Assembly (NCBI GenBank): GCA_963704025.1
Contig: CAVPGP010000005.1
Span: 310,001 to 374,000 of the forward strand
DNA: 64,000 bases
Reading direction: 5' to 3'
Source: CAVPGP01 sp963704025
GTDB taxonomy: Bacteria > Actinomycetota > Thermoleophilia > Gaiellales > Gaiellaceae
Position numbers and translations under genes: made by a program. A model generated the notes under the pieces. It saw only the letters and a list, made by a program, of their open reading frames with translations, was not told the origin of the DNA and ran no database searches. Positions 8,970-18,276 of the stretch are shown here, one piece after another. Position 1 is the first letter of the stretch, and the number at the start of each line of letters is the position of its first letter.

Positions 8970-9413
8970 ATGTACAGCACGGTGATCTGGGCCACGGACG
9001 GATCCGAGGGCGCCGACGCGGCGTTCGACGAGGTCCGGAGGCTCGTCGATCCGGACGGCAGCATCGTCGCCGTCCACGTCGATCAGAAGCTGATCGGAGG
9101 CCGCGCGAACGGCCTCTCATACTACGAAGACGAGCGCGAACGGCGCGCGAAGCTGGCCGAGCAGGTGGCAGAGCTGCGGGCGCAGGGGTTCGACGCCGAG
9201 CTCGTGGTGCGGCCGGCGAGCGGGGCAGTCGCCACGGCGCTGGCCAAGGTCGCCCAGGAGCGTGGCGCGGACGCGATCGTCTGCGGCACGCGCGGCCACG
9301 GCTCGCTCTCGGGGGCGGTCCTGGGCAGCGTCGTCCAGCGGCTGCTGCACATGGCGCCCTGCCCCGTGATCGTCGTCCCGAGGTCGTCTCTGGTCGAGAG
9401 CGTCGTGCGCTGA
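8970..9413 (+). CDS. Universal stress protein (UspA family)
   Basis: A single Usp domain of 147 residues. It opens MYSTVIWATDGSEGADAAF and ends with the ATP-binding signature GTRGHGSLSGAVLGSVVQRL (G-x2-G-x9-G-S), followed by PCPVIVVP. ATP-binding Usp proteins accumulate in hypoxia and starvation in actinobacteria. The start at 8970 is chosen for AAAGGAG eight bases upstream; in-frame ATGs at 8943 and 8964 are too far from or too near to it. The AACTACG box at 8874-8887 precedes it. A sigma-factor gene follows after 17 bp and may be co-transcribed. Confidence 0.92.
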   Translation: MYSTVIWATDGSEGADAAFDEVRRLVDPDGSIVAVHVDQKLIGGRANGLSYYEDERERRAKLAEQVAELRAQGFDAELVVRPASGAVATALAKVAQERGADAIVCGTRGHGSLSGAVLGSVVQRLLHMAPCPVIVVPRSSLVESVVR

Positions 9414-9430
9414 AGGCGCGACGTGAGGAA

Positions 9431-10219
9431 ATGAAACCCCCGCCAGTTCCACAGAGCCCGAGCTCGCTCGCACGTGAGCGCGGGCTGCTGCGGGCTGCGC
9501 GGCATGGCGACCGCAGAGCGCGCGATCGGCTCGCCCGGGACCACCTGACGCTCGTCCGCTCGGTCGCCGGCCGCTATCGCGGCCTCGGGCTCTCGTTCGA
9601 CGATCTCGTTCAGGAAGGTGCCCTCGGCCTGCTCGACGCGATCGAGCGGTTCGACGGACGGCGGAGCGACGATTTCAGGACCTTCGCACGCTGGCGCATC
9701 CGCCGGGCGATCCTGAACGCATTGACGAAGCACGGCCGGTTGGTTCGCCTGCCGAAGCAGGTCGTCGAAGGGAGGCGGGCCCTCGCCCGCCTCGACGAGC
9801 AGGCGATCAAGTCGAACGGCCACTCCGCGTCCGCCGAGGAGCTCGCGACCGCCACAGGGCTCTCGGCAGCTGCCGTGGGCGCGCTCCGCGAGGCTCCGCA
9901 CCCGGTGATCTCGCTCGACGGACGCCCCGACGACGGCCTGCCGCTCGAGCGCCTGCTCGTCGATCCGGCTGCGGCGGATCCCGAGGTGGAGCTCGTGAAC
10001 CGCGAGCGAGCCGAGCGCCTCGCCCAGGCGGTCGAAGGGCTCCCAGTGCGCCAGCAGCACGTCGTCCGGCATCACTTCGGCCTCGGCAGCGAAGCGCAGT
10101 CGTTGGCGGAGATCGGCGGCGAGCTCCACCTCTCCCCGCAGCGCGTGCGCGCGCTCGAGCGGGCGGCGCTGCACCGCCTCGCGACCGAGCTCGACCCGCT
10201 CCGCACGGGCGGCATCTGA
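9431..10219 (+). CDS. RNA polymerase sigma factor, sigma-70 family (group 3-like)
   Basis: A 262-residue sigma factor. Region 2 is at residues about 35-105 (DHLTLVRSVAGRYRGLGLSF, FDDLVQEGALGLLDAIERFD, then FRTFARWRIRRAILNAL). Region 3 covers about 115-160, with ASAEELATATGLS. Region 4 is at about 200-255, with the helix-turn-helix SLAEIGGELHLSPQRVRALE. There is no region 1.1, so it is not the housekeeping factor. The gene lies directly downstream of a universal stress gene, which suggests a general-stress or energy-limitation role. No anti-sigma gene is adjacent. Confidence 0.88.
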   Translation: MKPPPVPQSPSSLARERGLLRAARHGDRRARDRLARDHLTLVRSVAGRYRGLGLSFDDLVQEGALGLLDAIERFDGRRSDDFRTFARWRIRRAILNALTKHGRLVRLPKQVVEGRRALARLDEQAIKSNGHSASAEELATATGLSAAAVGALREAPHPVISLDGRPDDGLPLERLLVDPAAADPEVELVNRERAERLAQAVEGLPVRQQHVVRHHFGLGSEAQSLAEIGGELHLSPQRVRALERAALHRLATELDPLRTGGI

Positions 10220-10227
10220 GCCTCGGC

Positions 10228-10242
10228 TGCGGGATTCCCGCA
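10228..10242. promoter_or_regulatory. 15-bp palindrome TGCGGGATTCCCGCA
   Basis: A perfect palindrome (7-bp arms around a central T) 9 bp after the sigma-factor stop and about 45 bp before the start of the next gene. It could end transcription of the sigma gene or act as an operator. It partly resembles the 13-mer at 18277 and 21995. Confidence 0.4.
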
Positions 10243-10288
10243 TCGACGATCCGCGCCGGCGCCGATGGCCGGCGCCGTGGGAGCGGGG

Positions 10289-10948
10289 ATGATCCGGCGC
10301 ATGGAGATGAGCCTGAGCTACGGCGTTGTCTGGCGGCGGGGCCGCCTGCTGCCACTCGCAACGGGCAAGCTCGAGCTCTTGCCGCGGGCCCTGAGGCTCC
10401 AGGGCATGTCCGGCTCCCTGCCGGTCGAGTGCGAGGTTCAGTACGACGACCTGGCGGGGGTTCACGTCGGACGTGAGTCCGCAGAACGCATCGACGGCAG
10501 GCCGAGCCTCGTCGTCGAGCAGCGCGGCGGCCCGCAGCTCCTGATCGCGAGCGTTGCGCAACCGGGAGTCGTCGGCGAGCTCGCAGAGCTCCTCGCAGAC
10601 TTGCAGCCGGGAGCGCGCACGGCCGTCGTCGTACCGCTCGCGCCGGGGTCGGAGGCGGCGGTCCGGACGCTGCTCGCAGCCGGACCGCCGTTCGACCCCA
10701 GACAGCTCGGCCTCGAGCGCCACGAGGTCTACGTGACGCCTCGGGAGGTCGTCTTCGTCGTCGAGTCGCGCCGGGCCGCCGGCCTCGAGGATCTTCTCGC
10801 CGAGCCAGGGCTCTGGCAGGGCGCCGCCGCCTGGATCGAGCATGTGGCCGGGCCGCCCAGGGTGGCCGAGACCGCCTACTCGTGGGCGCGGCCGCCGGAG
10901 ATCGACGAGTCGCTGCTTCCCCCCGGGCTCCGCGACAGCGACAGCTGA
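10289..10948 (+). CDS. Hypothetical protein
   Basis: A 219-residue soluble protein that opens MIRRMEMSLSYGVVWRRGRL and looks like alpha/beta folds: a strand-rich first half (LELLPRALRLQG, VQYDDLAGVHVG, SLVVEQRG) and a second half with FDPRQLGLERHEVYVTPREVVFVVES. The first half resembles small PH-like domains, but I do not recognise a family; the second half resembles a short stress-linked ferredoxin-like domain. The start at 10289 has GGAG five bases upstream; an alternative is 10265. The last 73 bp overlap the 3' end of acetate kinase on the other strand. Function unknown. Confidence 0.7.
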   Translation: MIRRMEMSLSYGVVWRRGRLLPLATGKLELLPRALRLQGMSGSLPVECEVQYDDLAGVHVGRESAERIDGRPSLVVEQRGGPQLLIASVAQPGVVGELAELLADLQPGARTAVVVPLAPGSEAAVRTLLAAGPPFDPRQLGLERHEVYVTPREVVFVVESRRAAGLEDLLAEPGLWQGAAAWIEHVAGPPRVAETAYSWARPPEIDESLLPPGLRDSDS

Positions 10949-11982
10949 TCCCCGAGGCCGAGCAGGTCCCGCGCCGCACGGGCCGCCACGACGTCCTCGC
11001 GTGCGAGCAGGACGATCACCGGCACCGACTCCGGCCGCGCGATCGACGCGCTCGGGCTCGAGGCGTCCAGCCCGGCGTCGTTCAGATGGGGCTCGAGCTC
11101 GACCCCGAGGCCGGCCAGCCGGGCGCACACGTCCCCGCGCACCCGCGCCGACCTCTCGCCCACGCCGGCCGTGAAGACGAGCGCGTCCAGCCCGCCCAGG
11201 GCCACGACCATCGACCCGATCGCGGTCGCGATGCGGTAGCAGAACACGGCGAGCGCGAGCCGCGCCGCAGGATCGTCGGAGCGCTCGAGCTCCTCGACGC
11301 GGCTGCTGATCCCCGAGAGCCCGAACAGCCCGGATTCGCGCTCGAGCGACGCCTCGACCTCCTCCGGCGCGAGCTTCGCCTGCCGGAGGAGGTGCAGCAC
11401 GGCCGCCGCGTCGACGGAGCCCGAGCGCGTCGCCATCGGCACGCCCTCGAGCGGCGAGAACCCCATCGTCGTCTCGACCGAGCGACCGTCGAGGACGCCC
11501 GTCACCGAGCAGCCGCCGCCCAGATGGCAGACGACGAGCCGCGGCACCGGCACGCAGCCGGCGGCCCATTGCACGGAGAGCCCGTGAAAGCCGTAGCGGC
11601 GGATCCCCCACTCGTCGCGCCACCGCCTCGGCAGCGCGTACGTCGACGCCTCGGGTGGCAGCGTGGCGTGGAACGCGGTGTCGAACACCGCGACGTGCGG
11701 GACCGCGGGCAGCGCCTCCCGCGCCGCTCGGATCGCCACCAGTGCCGGGCCGTTGTGCAGCGGCGCGAGCTCCGCCAGATCGGTCAGCGCAGCCTCGACG
11801 GCGTCGTCGACGAGCACGGGCTCCAGGAAGCGGGCGCCTCCGTGGACGACCCGATGCGCAACGGCGTCGACGTCCGCCGGGACCGCGGCGAGAGACGGCA
11901 CCGGAAGCGAGACCTCGGCCGAGTCGACCAGCGACAGCTTCAGGCTGGTCGAGCCGGCGTTGACGACCAGGACGTTCGCCAC
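10876..11982 (-). CDS. ackA: Acetate/propionate-family kinase (variant acetate kinase)
   Basis: A 368-residue ASKHA-fold kinase, somewhat shorter than the usual 395-400. Conserved parts are NAGSTSLKLSL at the N-terminus, HRVVHGG, VFDTAFHATLP, GRSVETTMGFSPLEG, ATRSGSVD and FTAGVGERS. It would make acetate and ATP from the acetyl phosphate produced by the neighbouring phosphoketolase. Odd points: the usual FHGTSH motif reads FHGLSV, so the second His, which stabilises the transition state in characterised acetate kinases, is Val; HLGNG reads HLGGG. GTG at 11982 lies five bases after the phosphoketolase stop, so the two are coupled. Substrate preference may differ from acetate. Confidence 0.88.
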   Translation of the reverse strand: MANVLVVNAGSTSLKLSLVDSAEVSLPVPSLAAVPADVDAVAHRVVHGGARFLEPVLVDDAVEAALTDLAELAPLHNGPALVAIRAAREALPAVPHVAVFDTAFHATLPPEASTYALPRRWRDEWGIRRYGFHGLSVQWAAGCVPVPRLVVCHLGGGCSVTGVLDGRSVETTMGFSPLEGVPMATRSGSVDAAAVLHLLRQAKLAPEEVEASLERESGLFGLSGISSRVEELERSDDPAARLALAVFCYRIATAIGSMVVALGGLDALVFTAGVGERSARVRGDVCARLAGLGVELEPHLNDAGLDASSPSASIARPESVPVIVLLAREDVVAARAARDLLGLGDQLSLSRSPGGSSDSSISGGRAHE

Positions 11983-11987
11983 CGTGC

Positions 11988-14390
11988 TCAGTACGGCCAG
12001 GTCCAGTCGCTGACGTCCGGATGATCCTCGCCGTACTGCCGCGTCCACAGGCGGGCGCGGATGCGGGCGTCCACCATCTCTTGCCGGAGGTGGCCGGCGG
12101 AGTCGGCGAGGCCGGGAACGCGGTCGATCACGTCCATGACGAGGTGGTAGCGGTCGAGGTCGTTGAGCATGACCATGTCGAACGGCGTCGTGGTCGTCCC
12201 CTCCTCCTTGTACCCGCGGACGTGCAGGTTCGCGTGGTTCGTGTGCCGGTACGTGAGCCGGTGGATCAGCCACGGGTAGCCGTGATAGGCGAAGACGATC
12301 GGCCGGCCGGTCGTGAAGAGGGCGTCGAACTCCGCGGCCGTGAGCCCGTGCGGGTGCTCCGTGTGCGGCTGCAGGCGCATCAGGTCGACCACGTTGACGA
12401 CGCGCACCTTCAGCTCCGGGAGGCGCTGGCGCAGGATCGCCGCCGCGGCGAGCGTCTCCAGCGTCGGCACGTCCCCGCAGCAGCCCAGCACGACGTCCGG
12501 CTCCTTGCCGGCGTCGTTCGAGGCCCACTCCCAGATCCCGATCCCGCGCGTGCAGTGCACGATCGCGTCCTCCATCGAGAGGTAGTCGAGCGCCGGCTGC
12601 TTGCCCGCGACGATCACGTTCACGTAGTCGCGGCTCCGCAGGCAGTGGTCCGCCACTGAGAGCAGCGTGTTCGCGTCGGGCGGCAGATAGACGCGGACGA
12701 CCTCGGCCTTCTTGTTCGCCACGTGGTCGATGAAGCCGGGATCCTGGTGGGAGAAGCCGTTGTGGTCCTGCCGCCAGACATGGGAGCTGAGCAGGTAGTT
12801 CAGCGATGCGACGGGGCGCCGCCACGGGATGTCGCGCGTCACCTTCAGCCACTTGGCGTGCTGGTTGAACATCGAGTCCACGATGTGGATGAAGGCCTCG
12901 TAACAGTTGAAGAGGCCGTGCCTGCCGGTGAGGAGATACCCCTCGAGCCAACCCTGGCAGAGGTGCTCCGAGAGCACCTCGACGACTCGCCCCTCCGGCC
13001 CGAGGTGCTCGTCCGTGGCGAGCATCTCGGCCTCCCAGACGCGGTCCGTGACGTCGAGGACGTCTCCGAGCCGGTTCGACTCCGTCTCGTCAGGACCGAA
13101 GACGCGGAAGCTCTCGGGGTTGCGGACGATCGTGTCGCGGAGGAACCGGCCGAGCACACGGGTCGCCTCGCTCGTGGTCGTCCCGGGGCTCTCGACCGGG
13201 ACGCCGTAGTCGCGAAAGTCCGGCAGCACCAGGTCGCGCAGCAGCATGCCGCCGTTCGCGTGCGGGTTGGCACTCATCCTCCGCTCGCCGGCCGGGGCGA
13301 GCGCCTGGAGCTCGGGCACGGGCGTGCCGCGCTCGTCGAAGAGCTCCGCTGGGCGGTAGCTGCGCAGCCAGTGCTCCAGCAGGCGCAGATGGGCCTCGTT
13401 GCCGCGGACGTCCGCGATCGGCACCTGGTGCGAACGCCATGTCCCCTCGGAGGGCAGACCGTCGACCTCGGCCGGCCCGGTCCAGCCCTTCGGCGTCCGC
13501 AGCACGAGCATGGGCCAGCGCGGGCGCGTCGTGACGCCGTCCTCCCGCGCCGCGCGCTGGATCTCCCCGATCTCGTCGAGCCCCTCGTCGAGCGCGGCCG
13601 CCAGCAGCTGGTGGACGACGGCCGGCTGGTCGCCCGAGACGAGCAGCGGGCGCCAGCCGTAGCCCTCCAGCAGCGAGACGAGCTCGGCCTCGGGGATGCG
13701 CGCGAGCACGGTGGGATTGGCGATCTTGTAGCCGTTCAGGTGCAGGATCGGCAGCACGGCGCCGTCCGAGCGCGCGCTGAGGAACTTGTTCCCGTGCCAG
13801 CTCGCGGCCAGGGGCCCCGTCTCCGCCTCGCCGTCGCCGACCACGCAGGCGACGAGGAGCTCCGGATTGTCGAAGGCCGCGCCGAACGCGTGCGTGAGCG
13901 CGTAGCCGAGCTCGCCCCCCTCGTGGATCGAGCCGGGCGTCTCCGGGGCGACGTGGCTCGGGATCCCTCCGGGGAACGAGAACTGCCGGAAGAGCTCCTT
14001 CAGGCCGGCCTCGTCGAGGCCCACATGGGGGTAGACCTCGCTGTAGGTGCCCTCGAGATAGGCGTTCGCGACCAGTCCGGGGCCTCCGTGACCCGGGCCG
14101 GCGATGTAGATCGCGCTCAGATCGCGCAACCGGATCGCACGGTTGAGATGGGCATAGAGCAGGTTCAGACCCGGCGTCGTGCCGAAGTGGCCGAGCAGGC
14201 GGGGCTTCACGTGCTCGGGCACGAGCGGCTCGCGCAGCAGCGGGTTGTCGAGCAGGTAGATCTGGCCGACGGACAGATAGTTGGCGGCCCGCCACCAGGC
14301 GTCCAGCAGGCGCAGCTCGTCGTCGGCAAGCGGGCCCTCGGCGGGCCCGTTGACCGTCCCCAGCGGGGCGGTGCGGTGCGGCACAGTCAT
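11988..14390 (-). CDS. xfp: Phosphoketolase (xylulose-5-phosphate/fructose-6-phosphate)
   Basis: An 800-residue thiamine-diphosphate enzyme, the usual length. It has the family markers GHFGTTPGLN, YIAGPGHGGPG, EGGELGYAL and the ThDP motif GDGEAETGPLAASWHGNKF, then the HQDPGFIDH and PPDANTLLSV segments of the C-terminal half. It splits xylulose 5-phosphate (and often fructose 6-phosphate) with phosphate into acetyl phosphate and a shorter sugar phosphate. The start at 14390 has GGAGGAG seven bases upstream, an excellent site; an extended frame to 14480 lacks support. Acetate kinase follows immediately, giving a complete bifid-shunt branch to acetate and ATP. Confidence 0.96.
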   Translation of the reverse strand: MTVPHRTAPLGTVNGPAEGPLADDELRLLDAWWRAANYLSVGQIYLLDNPLLREPLVPEHVKPRLLGHFGTTPGLNLLYAHLNRAIRLRDLSAIYIAGPGHGGPGLVANAYLEGTYSEVYPHVGLDEAGLKELFRQFSFPGGIPSHVAPETPGSIHEGGELGYALTHAFGAAFDNPELLVACVVGDGEAETGPLAASWHGNKFLSARSDGAVLPILHLNGYKIANPTVLARIPEAELVSLLEGYGWRPLLVSGDQPAVVHQLLAAALDEGLDEIGEIQRAAREDGVTTRPRWPMLVLRTPKGWTGPAEVDGLPSEGTWRSHQVPIADVRGNEAHLRLLEHWLRSYRPAELFDERGTPVPELQALAPAGERRMSANPHANGGMLLRDLVLPDFRDYGVPVESPGTTTSEATRVLGRFLRDTIVRNPESFRVFGPDETESNRLGDVLDVTDRVWEAEMLATDEHLGPEGRVVEVLSEHLCQGWLEGYLLTGRHGLFNCYEAFIHIVDSMFNQHAKWLKVTRDIPWRRPVASLNYLLSSHVWRQDHNGFSHQDPGFIDHVANKKAEVVRVYLPPDANTLLSVADHCLRSRDYVNVIVAGKQPALDYLSMEDAIVHCTRGIGIWEWASNDAGKEPDVVLGCCGDVPTLETLAAAAILRQRLPELKVRVVNVVDLMRLQPHTEHPHGLTAAEFDALFTTGRPIVFAYHGYPWLIHRLTYRHTNHANLHVRGYKEEGTTTTPFDMVMLNDLDRYHLVMDVIDRVPGLADSAGHLRQEMVDARIRARLWTRQYGEDHPDVSDWTWPY

Positions 14391-14424
14391 CTCGAGGCTC
14401 CTCCGGTCGGTCGTCCCAGGATCA

Positions 14425-17103
14425 CTACCAAGACTTGAGCGCGTGCTCAGGCGGACGCTCGCGCAGGCGGACGCGGGCATCCACCGCGAGGCAGCCGTCC
14501 TCCTGGGCGATCACGGGGTTCAGATCGAGCTCCGCGACCTCGGGCAGGTCGTCCGCCAGCCGCGCAAGGCGGTGCACGAGGTCGACGAGCGCGGCGGCGT
14601 CGGCCGGTGGCGCGCCCCGGAAGCCACGGACGAGGGTGCCGGCCTTGCCGCCGAGCACGAGCTCCTCGGCGTCGACGTCGGTGAGCGGGGCGATCCGGAA
14701 GCCTGCGGCGCCGATCAGCTCGGCCAGCACGCCGCCCGGGCCGAAGGCGACGAGCGGCCCGAAGACCGGATCCTGCACGACGCCCGCCAGGAGCTCGGCG
14801 CTCCCCTTCAGATACGGCTGCACGATCACGGGGCCGCCGATGCGCTCGACGGCCGATCGCACCTGCTCCTCGTCGCGCAGGTCGAGGGCGACGCCGCCGC
14901 TCTCCGTCTTGTGCGCACCGGCTGCGGCCGTCTTGACGACCGCGGGATAGCCGAGCTCGCGCGCGGCCGAGACTGCAGCATCCGCGTCCGCGGCGAGCTG
15001 CTCCGGTACGAGCGGGATGCCGTACGCCTGCAGGAGCGTCCGGATACGCGCGGGGTCGAGCCAGCGCTCGGAGGAGCCGGTCAGCGCCTCCTGCACGAGC
15101 GCCCGGGCGCCGTCGGCGTCCACGCCCTCGAGCTCGGGCACCGCCCCCGCCGGGCGCCGCAGCCACTCGGCGCGGCCGGCAGCCAGCGCGAGGGCCCGGG
15201 CCGCCGACTCCGGATACGAGAACGAGGCAACAGCGCAGCGGTCCCCGCGGAGCGCCTCGGGGACGCCGTCGGCGCTGATCACGACGGCGAGCACCGGCTT
15301 CTCCGTCGCGCTCTCGCGCACCGTCTCCTCGATCGAGGCCGCGACCTCCTCGGCGCCGGCGACGACCGGCGGGACGAAGAGCACGATCACCGCGTCGACG
15401 CGAGAGTCGGCCAGGAGCGGCGGCAGTGCCGCCTCGTACGTCTCGGCCGTGGCCGAGCCGAGCAGGTCGACCGGGTTCGCGAGGCTCGCCTCGCGCGGCA
15501 CCGAGCCGGCCAGGGCGGCGCGCGTCTCCTCCGACAGCTCGGGGAGCTCGAGCCCTGACGCCTCGCAGGCGTCTGCGCAGAGGATCCCGAGGCCGCCTGC
15601 GTTCGTGACCACGGCGACGCGGCGGCCGCGGGGCAAGGGCTGGCTCCCGAGCAGGGCCGCGGCGTCGATCAGCTCCTCGAGCGTGCGGGCGCGGATCACG
15701 CCCGCCTGGGAGAAGAGCGCGTCGACCGCGGCCTCGGAGCCGGCGAGCGCGGCCGTGTGCGAGCTCGCGGCCCGGGCCCCGGCGTCGGTCGTGCCGGCCT
15801 TGAGCGCGAGGATCGGCTTGCGGCGGGCCACGCGGCGGGCCACCCGGCCGAACTTGCGGGGATTTCCGAACGATTCGAGGTAGAGGAGCACCAGATCGGT
15901 GTTCGGATCGTCCTCCCACCACTCGAGCAGGTCGTTCGAGGAGACGTCCGCCTTGTTCCCGATCGAGACGAAGCCGGAGAAGCCCAGGCGCCGCTCCGCC
16001 GCCTTCTCGAGCAGCGCCAGCCCGAGCGCGCCGCTCTGCGAGGAGAAGCCGATCCTCCCCGGGGGCAGCGCCCGGGGCGCGAAGGTGGCATTCAGCCGGA
16101 CCGCCGTGGAGGCGATCCCGAGGCAGTTCGGGCCGACGAGCCGGGCGCCGTGCGCGCGCACGAGCCCGAGCAGCTGCTCCTGCGCCGCGCGACCGCTCGA
16201 CCCCGACTCGGCGAAGCCGGCGGAGATGACGCAGAGTGCGCGGACGCCCTGCCGCAGGGCGGCCTCGGCCGCGTCGACCACCTGGGCGCCGGGAAGGCAG
16301 ATCACCGCCAGGTCGACCGGCTCGGGGATCTCGTCGATCCCCCGGTAGGCGCGGACTCCCGCGACCGGCTCGCCGCTCCGGTTGACCGGGTATGCGGCGC
16401 CGCGAAAGTCTGCGTGGAGGATGTTGCGGAAGAGCTCGCCCCCGATCGACCCGCGGCGGCGCGACGCACCGAGGACGGCGACGCTGCCGGGTGCGAAGAA
16501 CGGCTCGAGCGAGGCGGCGACGGCGACGTGGTCGCGCGCCTCCACCCGCGCGAGAAAGCTCTCGGTCGGCGCGATCGGGAACACCAGCTCCACCTCGCCC
16601 TGCTCCAGCTCGCGGGCGAGCTCGAACCCCGCGTCGGCGAAGACCGCGAGGGCCGGGCGGTTGTCGGCCAGCACCTCGGCGACGAAGCGGCGGATGCCGG
16701 CCTCACCGGCGCGCGCGGCGAGCTGCTCGAGCAGCCGGGTGCCGATCCCGCGTCCGTGCTCCTCGTCTGCGACCGCGAACGCGATCTCGGCCGCGGCCGG
16801 ATCCCGGAGACGCACGTAGTCGGCCAGCGCGACGATCCGCTCGGCGCCGCTCTCGTCGGCCAGCGTGCCGACGAGGGAGCCGCGCTCGTGCCAGTCCGGA
16901 TCGAGCGAGGGCTCGGCCAGGCTCCGGTCGACCTGCCTGACACCGTGGAAGCGGAGGTAGCGGCTGCGGTCCGAGAGGCTCTCGAAGAACGCGACGACCG
17001 CCTCGGCGTCGGCCGTCGTCGGAGGCCGCAGCCGAAGTGTCCCGCCGTCCCTGAGGATGACGTCGACGACCTCGGCTGCGGGCCCCACGAGGCTACGCGC
17101 CAA
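14425..17103 (-). CDS. GNAT acetyltransferase fused to ADP-forming acyl-CoA synthetase
   Basis: An 892-residue fusion. Residues about 15-170 are a GNAT domain (acetyl-CoA loop DEEHGRGIGTRLLEQL). Residues about 200-660 are the ACD alpha part with CoA-binding VAVLGASRRRGSIGG, FSSQSGALG and the catalytic phosphohistidine region ASSHTAALAGS. Residues about 680-890 are an ATP-grasp beta part (YGIPLVPEQL, GYPAVVKTAAAGAHKTESGG, ELDLNPVI). ACD enzymes interconvert acyl-CoA plus ADP and phosphate with free acid plus ATP. The GNAT lies at the N-terminus, unlike the C-terminal GNAT of enterobacterial Pat. It may acetylate a neighbour enzyme in response to acetyl-CoA. The start overlaps the ADH 3' end by 11 bp. 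Confidence 0.9.
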   Translation of the reverse strand: MARSLVGPAAEVVDVILRDGGTLRLRPPTTADAEAVVAFFESLSDRSRYLRFHGVRQVDRSLAEPSLDPDWHERGSLVGTLADESGAERIVALADYVRLRDPAAAEIAFAVADEEHGRGIGTRLLEQLAARAGEAGIRRFVAEVLADNRPALAVFADAGFELARELEQGEVELVFPIAPTESFLARVEARDHVAVAASLEPFFAPGSVAVLGASRRRGSIGGELFRNILHADFRGAAYPVNRSGEPVAGVRAYRGIDEIPEPVDLAVICLPGAQVVDAAEAALRQGVRALCVISAGFAESGSSGRAAQEQLLGLVRAHGARLVGPNCLGIASTAVRLNATFAPRALPPGRIGFSSQSGALGLALLEKAAERRLGFSGFVSIGNKADVSSNDLLEWWEDDPNTDLVLLYLESFGNPRKFGRVARRVARRKPILALKAGTTDAGARAASSHTAALAGSEAAVDALFSQAGVIRARTLEELIDAAALLGSQPLPRGRRVAVVTNAGGLGILCADACEASGLELPELSEETRAALAGSVPREASLANPVDLLGSATAETYEAALPPLLADSRVDAVIVLFVPPVVAGAEEVAASIEETVRESATEKPVLAVVISADGVPEALRGDRCAVASFSYPESAARALALAAGRAEWLRRPAGAVPELEGVDADGARALVQEALTGSSERWLDPARIRTLLQAYGIPLVPEQLAADADAAVSAARELGYPAVVKTAAAGAHKTESGGVALDLRDEEQVRSAVERIGGPVIVQPYLKGSAELLAGVVQDPVFGPLVAFGPGGVLAELIGAAGFRIAPLTDVDAEELVLGGKAGTLVRGFRGAPPADAAALVDLVHRLARLADDLPEVAELDLNPVIAQEDGCLAVDARVRLRERPPEHALKSW

Positions 17104-18186
17104 CGGTCGCCTCCTCGCGCGCCATCAGCTCGTGGCTGATCGGAGTGCCTTCGAGGACGACCTTCAGGGCCTTGGTCGCGACGGCGTCTGCGAACGTGTC
17201 GTAGGCGGCCATCGACTCGGCCAGCGGGAAACGATGCGTGGCGAACGACGTCGCATCGAGCCGCCCCTCCGCGATCAGCTTCAGCAGCTTGGGCGTCGTG
17301 GACGTGTCGACGAGGCCGGTCGTGATCGTCACGTCGCGAATCCAGAGCGTCTCGAGGTGCAGCGTGGCCGGGTGCCCGTGGACGCCGACGTTCGCGACGC
17401 GGCCGCCCGAACGCACCAGCTCGGTGCAGAGCTCGAAGGTCTCCGGAACGCCGACGGCCTCGATCGCGACGTCCGCGCCGAGCCCTTCGGTCAGCTCCAT
17501 GACGGCCGCGACGGCGACGTCGCCGCCGTTGTTGATCGTCACGTCCGCACCCAGCTCGCGTGCCTTCTCGAGCCGGCTGTCGTCGAGGTCGACGACCACG
17601 ATGTGCGCCGGCGTGAGGAGCTTCGCCGTGAGCACGGCGGCGAGGCCGATCGGGCCTGCGCCGACGATGGCGACGGTGTCGCCCGGCTCGACGCGGCCGT
17701 TGAGGATGCCGACCTCGAACGCGGTGGGCAGGATGTCCGCGAGGAAGAGCACCTGCTCGTCCGTGAGCGCGTCCGGCACCTTGTAACACCGACGTGTCCG
17801 CGAACGGCACCCGTGCGTACTCGGCCTGCACGCCGTCGATCAGGTGGCCGAGGATCCAGCCCCCGCCGCCGGTGCAGAGCCCGTAGTGGCCTTCCTTGCA
17901 GAAGCGGCAGCGGCCGCAGGACGTGATGCAGGAGACGAGGACGCGGTCGCCGCCGCTGGAGCGTGGTGACGGCGTCACCCGTCTCGACGACGATGCCGAC
18001 CGCCTCGTGGCCGAGGATCGTCCCCGGCGGCACCTCGGGTACGTCGCCCTTGAGGATGTGCAGGTCGGTCCCGCAGATCGTCGCCGACGTGATCGCCACG
18101 ATCGCGTCCGTCGGGCTCTCGATCTCCGGGTCCGGCACATCCTCCCAGGCCCGCCGGCCCGGTCCGTGATAGACGAGCGCTTTCAC
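17093..18186 (-). pseudogene. Zinc-dependent alcohol dehydrogenase, broken by two single-base frameshifts
   Basis: Three reading frames together give one normal ADH of about 363 residues. GTG at 18186 follows AAAGGAGG by six bases and opens VKALVYHGPGRRAWEDV. The first piece carries CGTDLH and GHEAVG. An extra base near 17957 shifts the frame to the piece with the structural-zinc cluster CGRCRFCKEGHYGLC. A second extra base near 17783 shifts to the piece with VAIVGAGPIGLAAVL and the C-terminal half. Removing one base at each place restores the whole protein with no other damage, so sequence error or very recent decay is likely. The predicted role is NAD-linked alcohol/aldehyde conversion, fitting the acetate/ethanol neighbourhood. 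Confidence 0.85.
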
Positions 18187-18276
18187 CTGGCGCCTCCTTT
18201 CGGTCACCTTACTCTCGTGCCGGTTACTCTCGCGCCGGGCCCGAACCGAGCCATCGGCGGCCGCCCCGAGTCGCCC

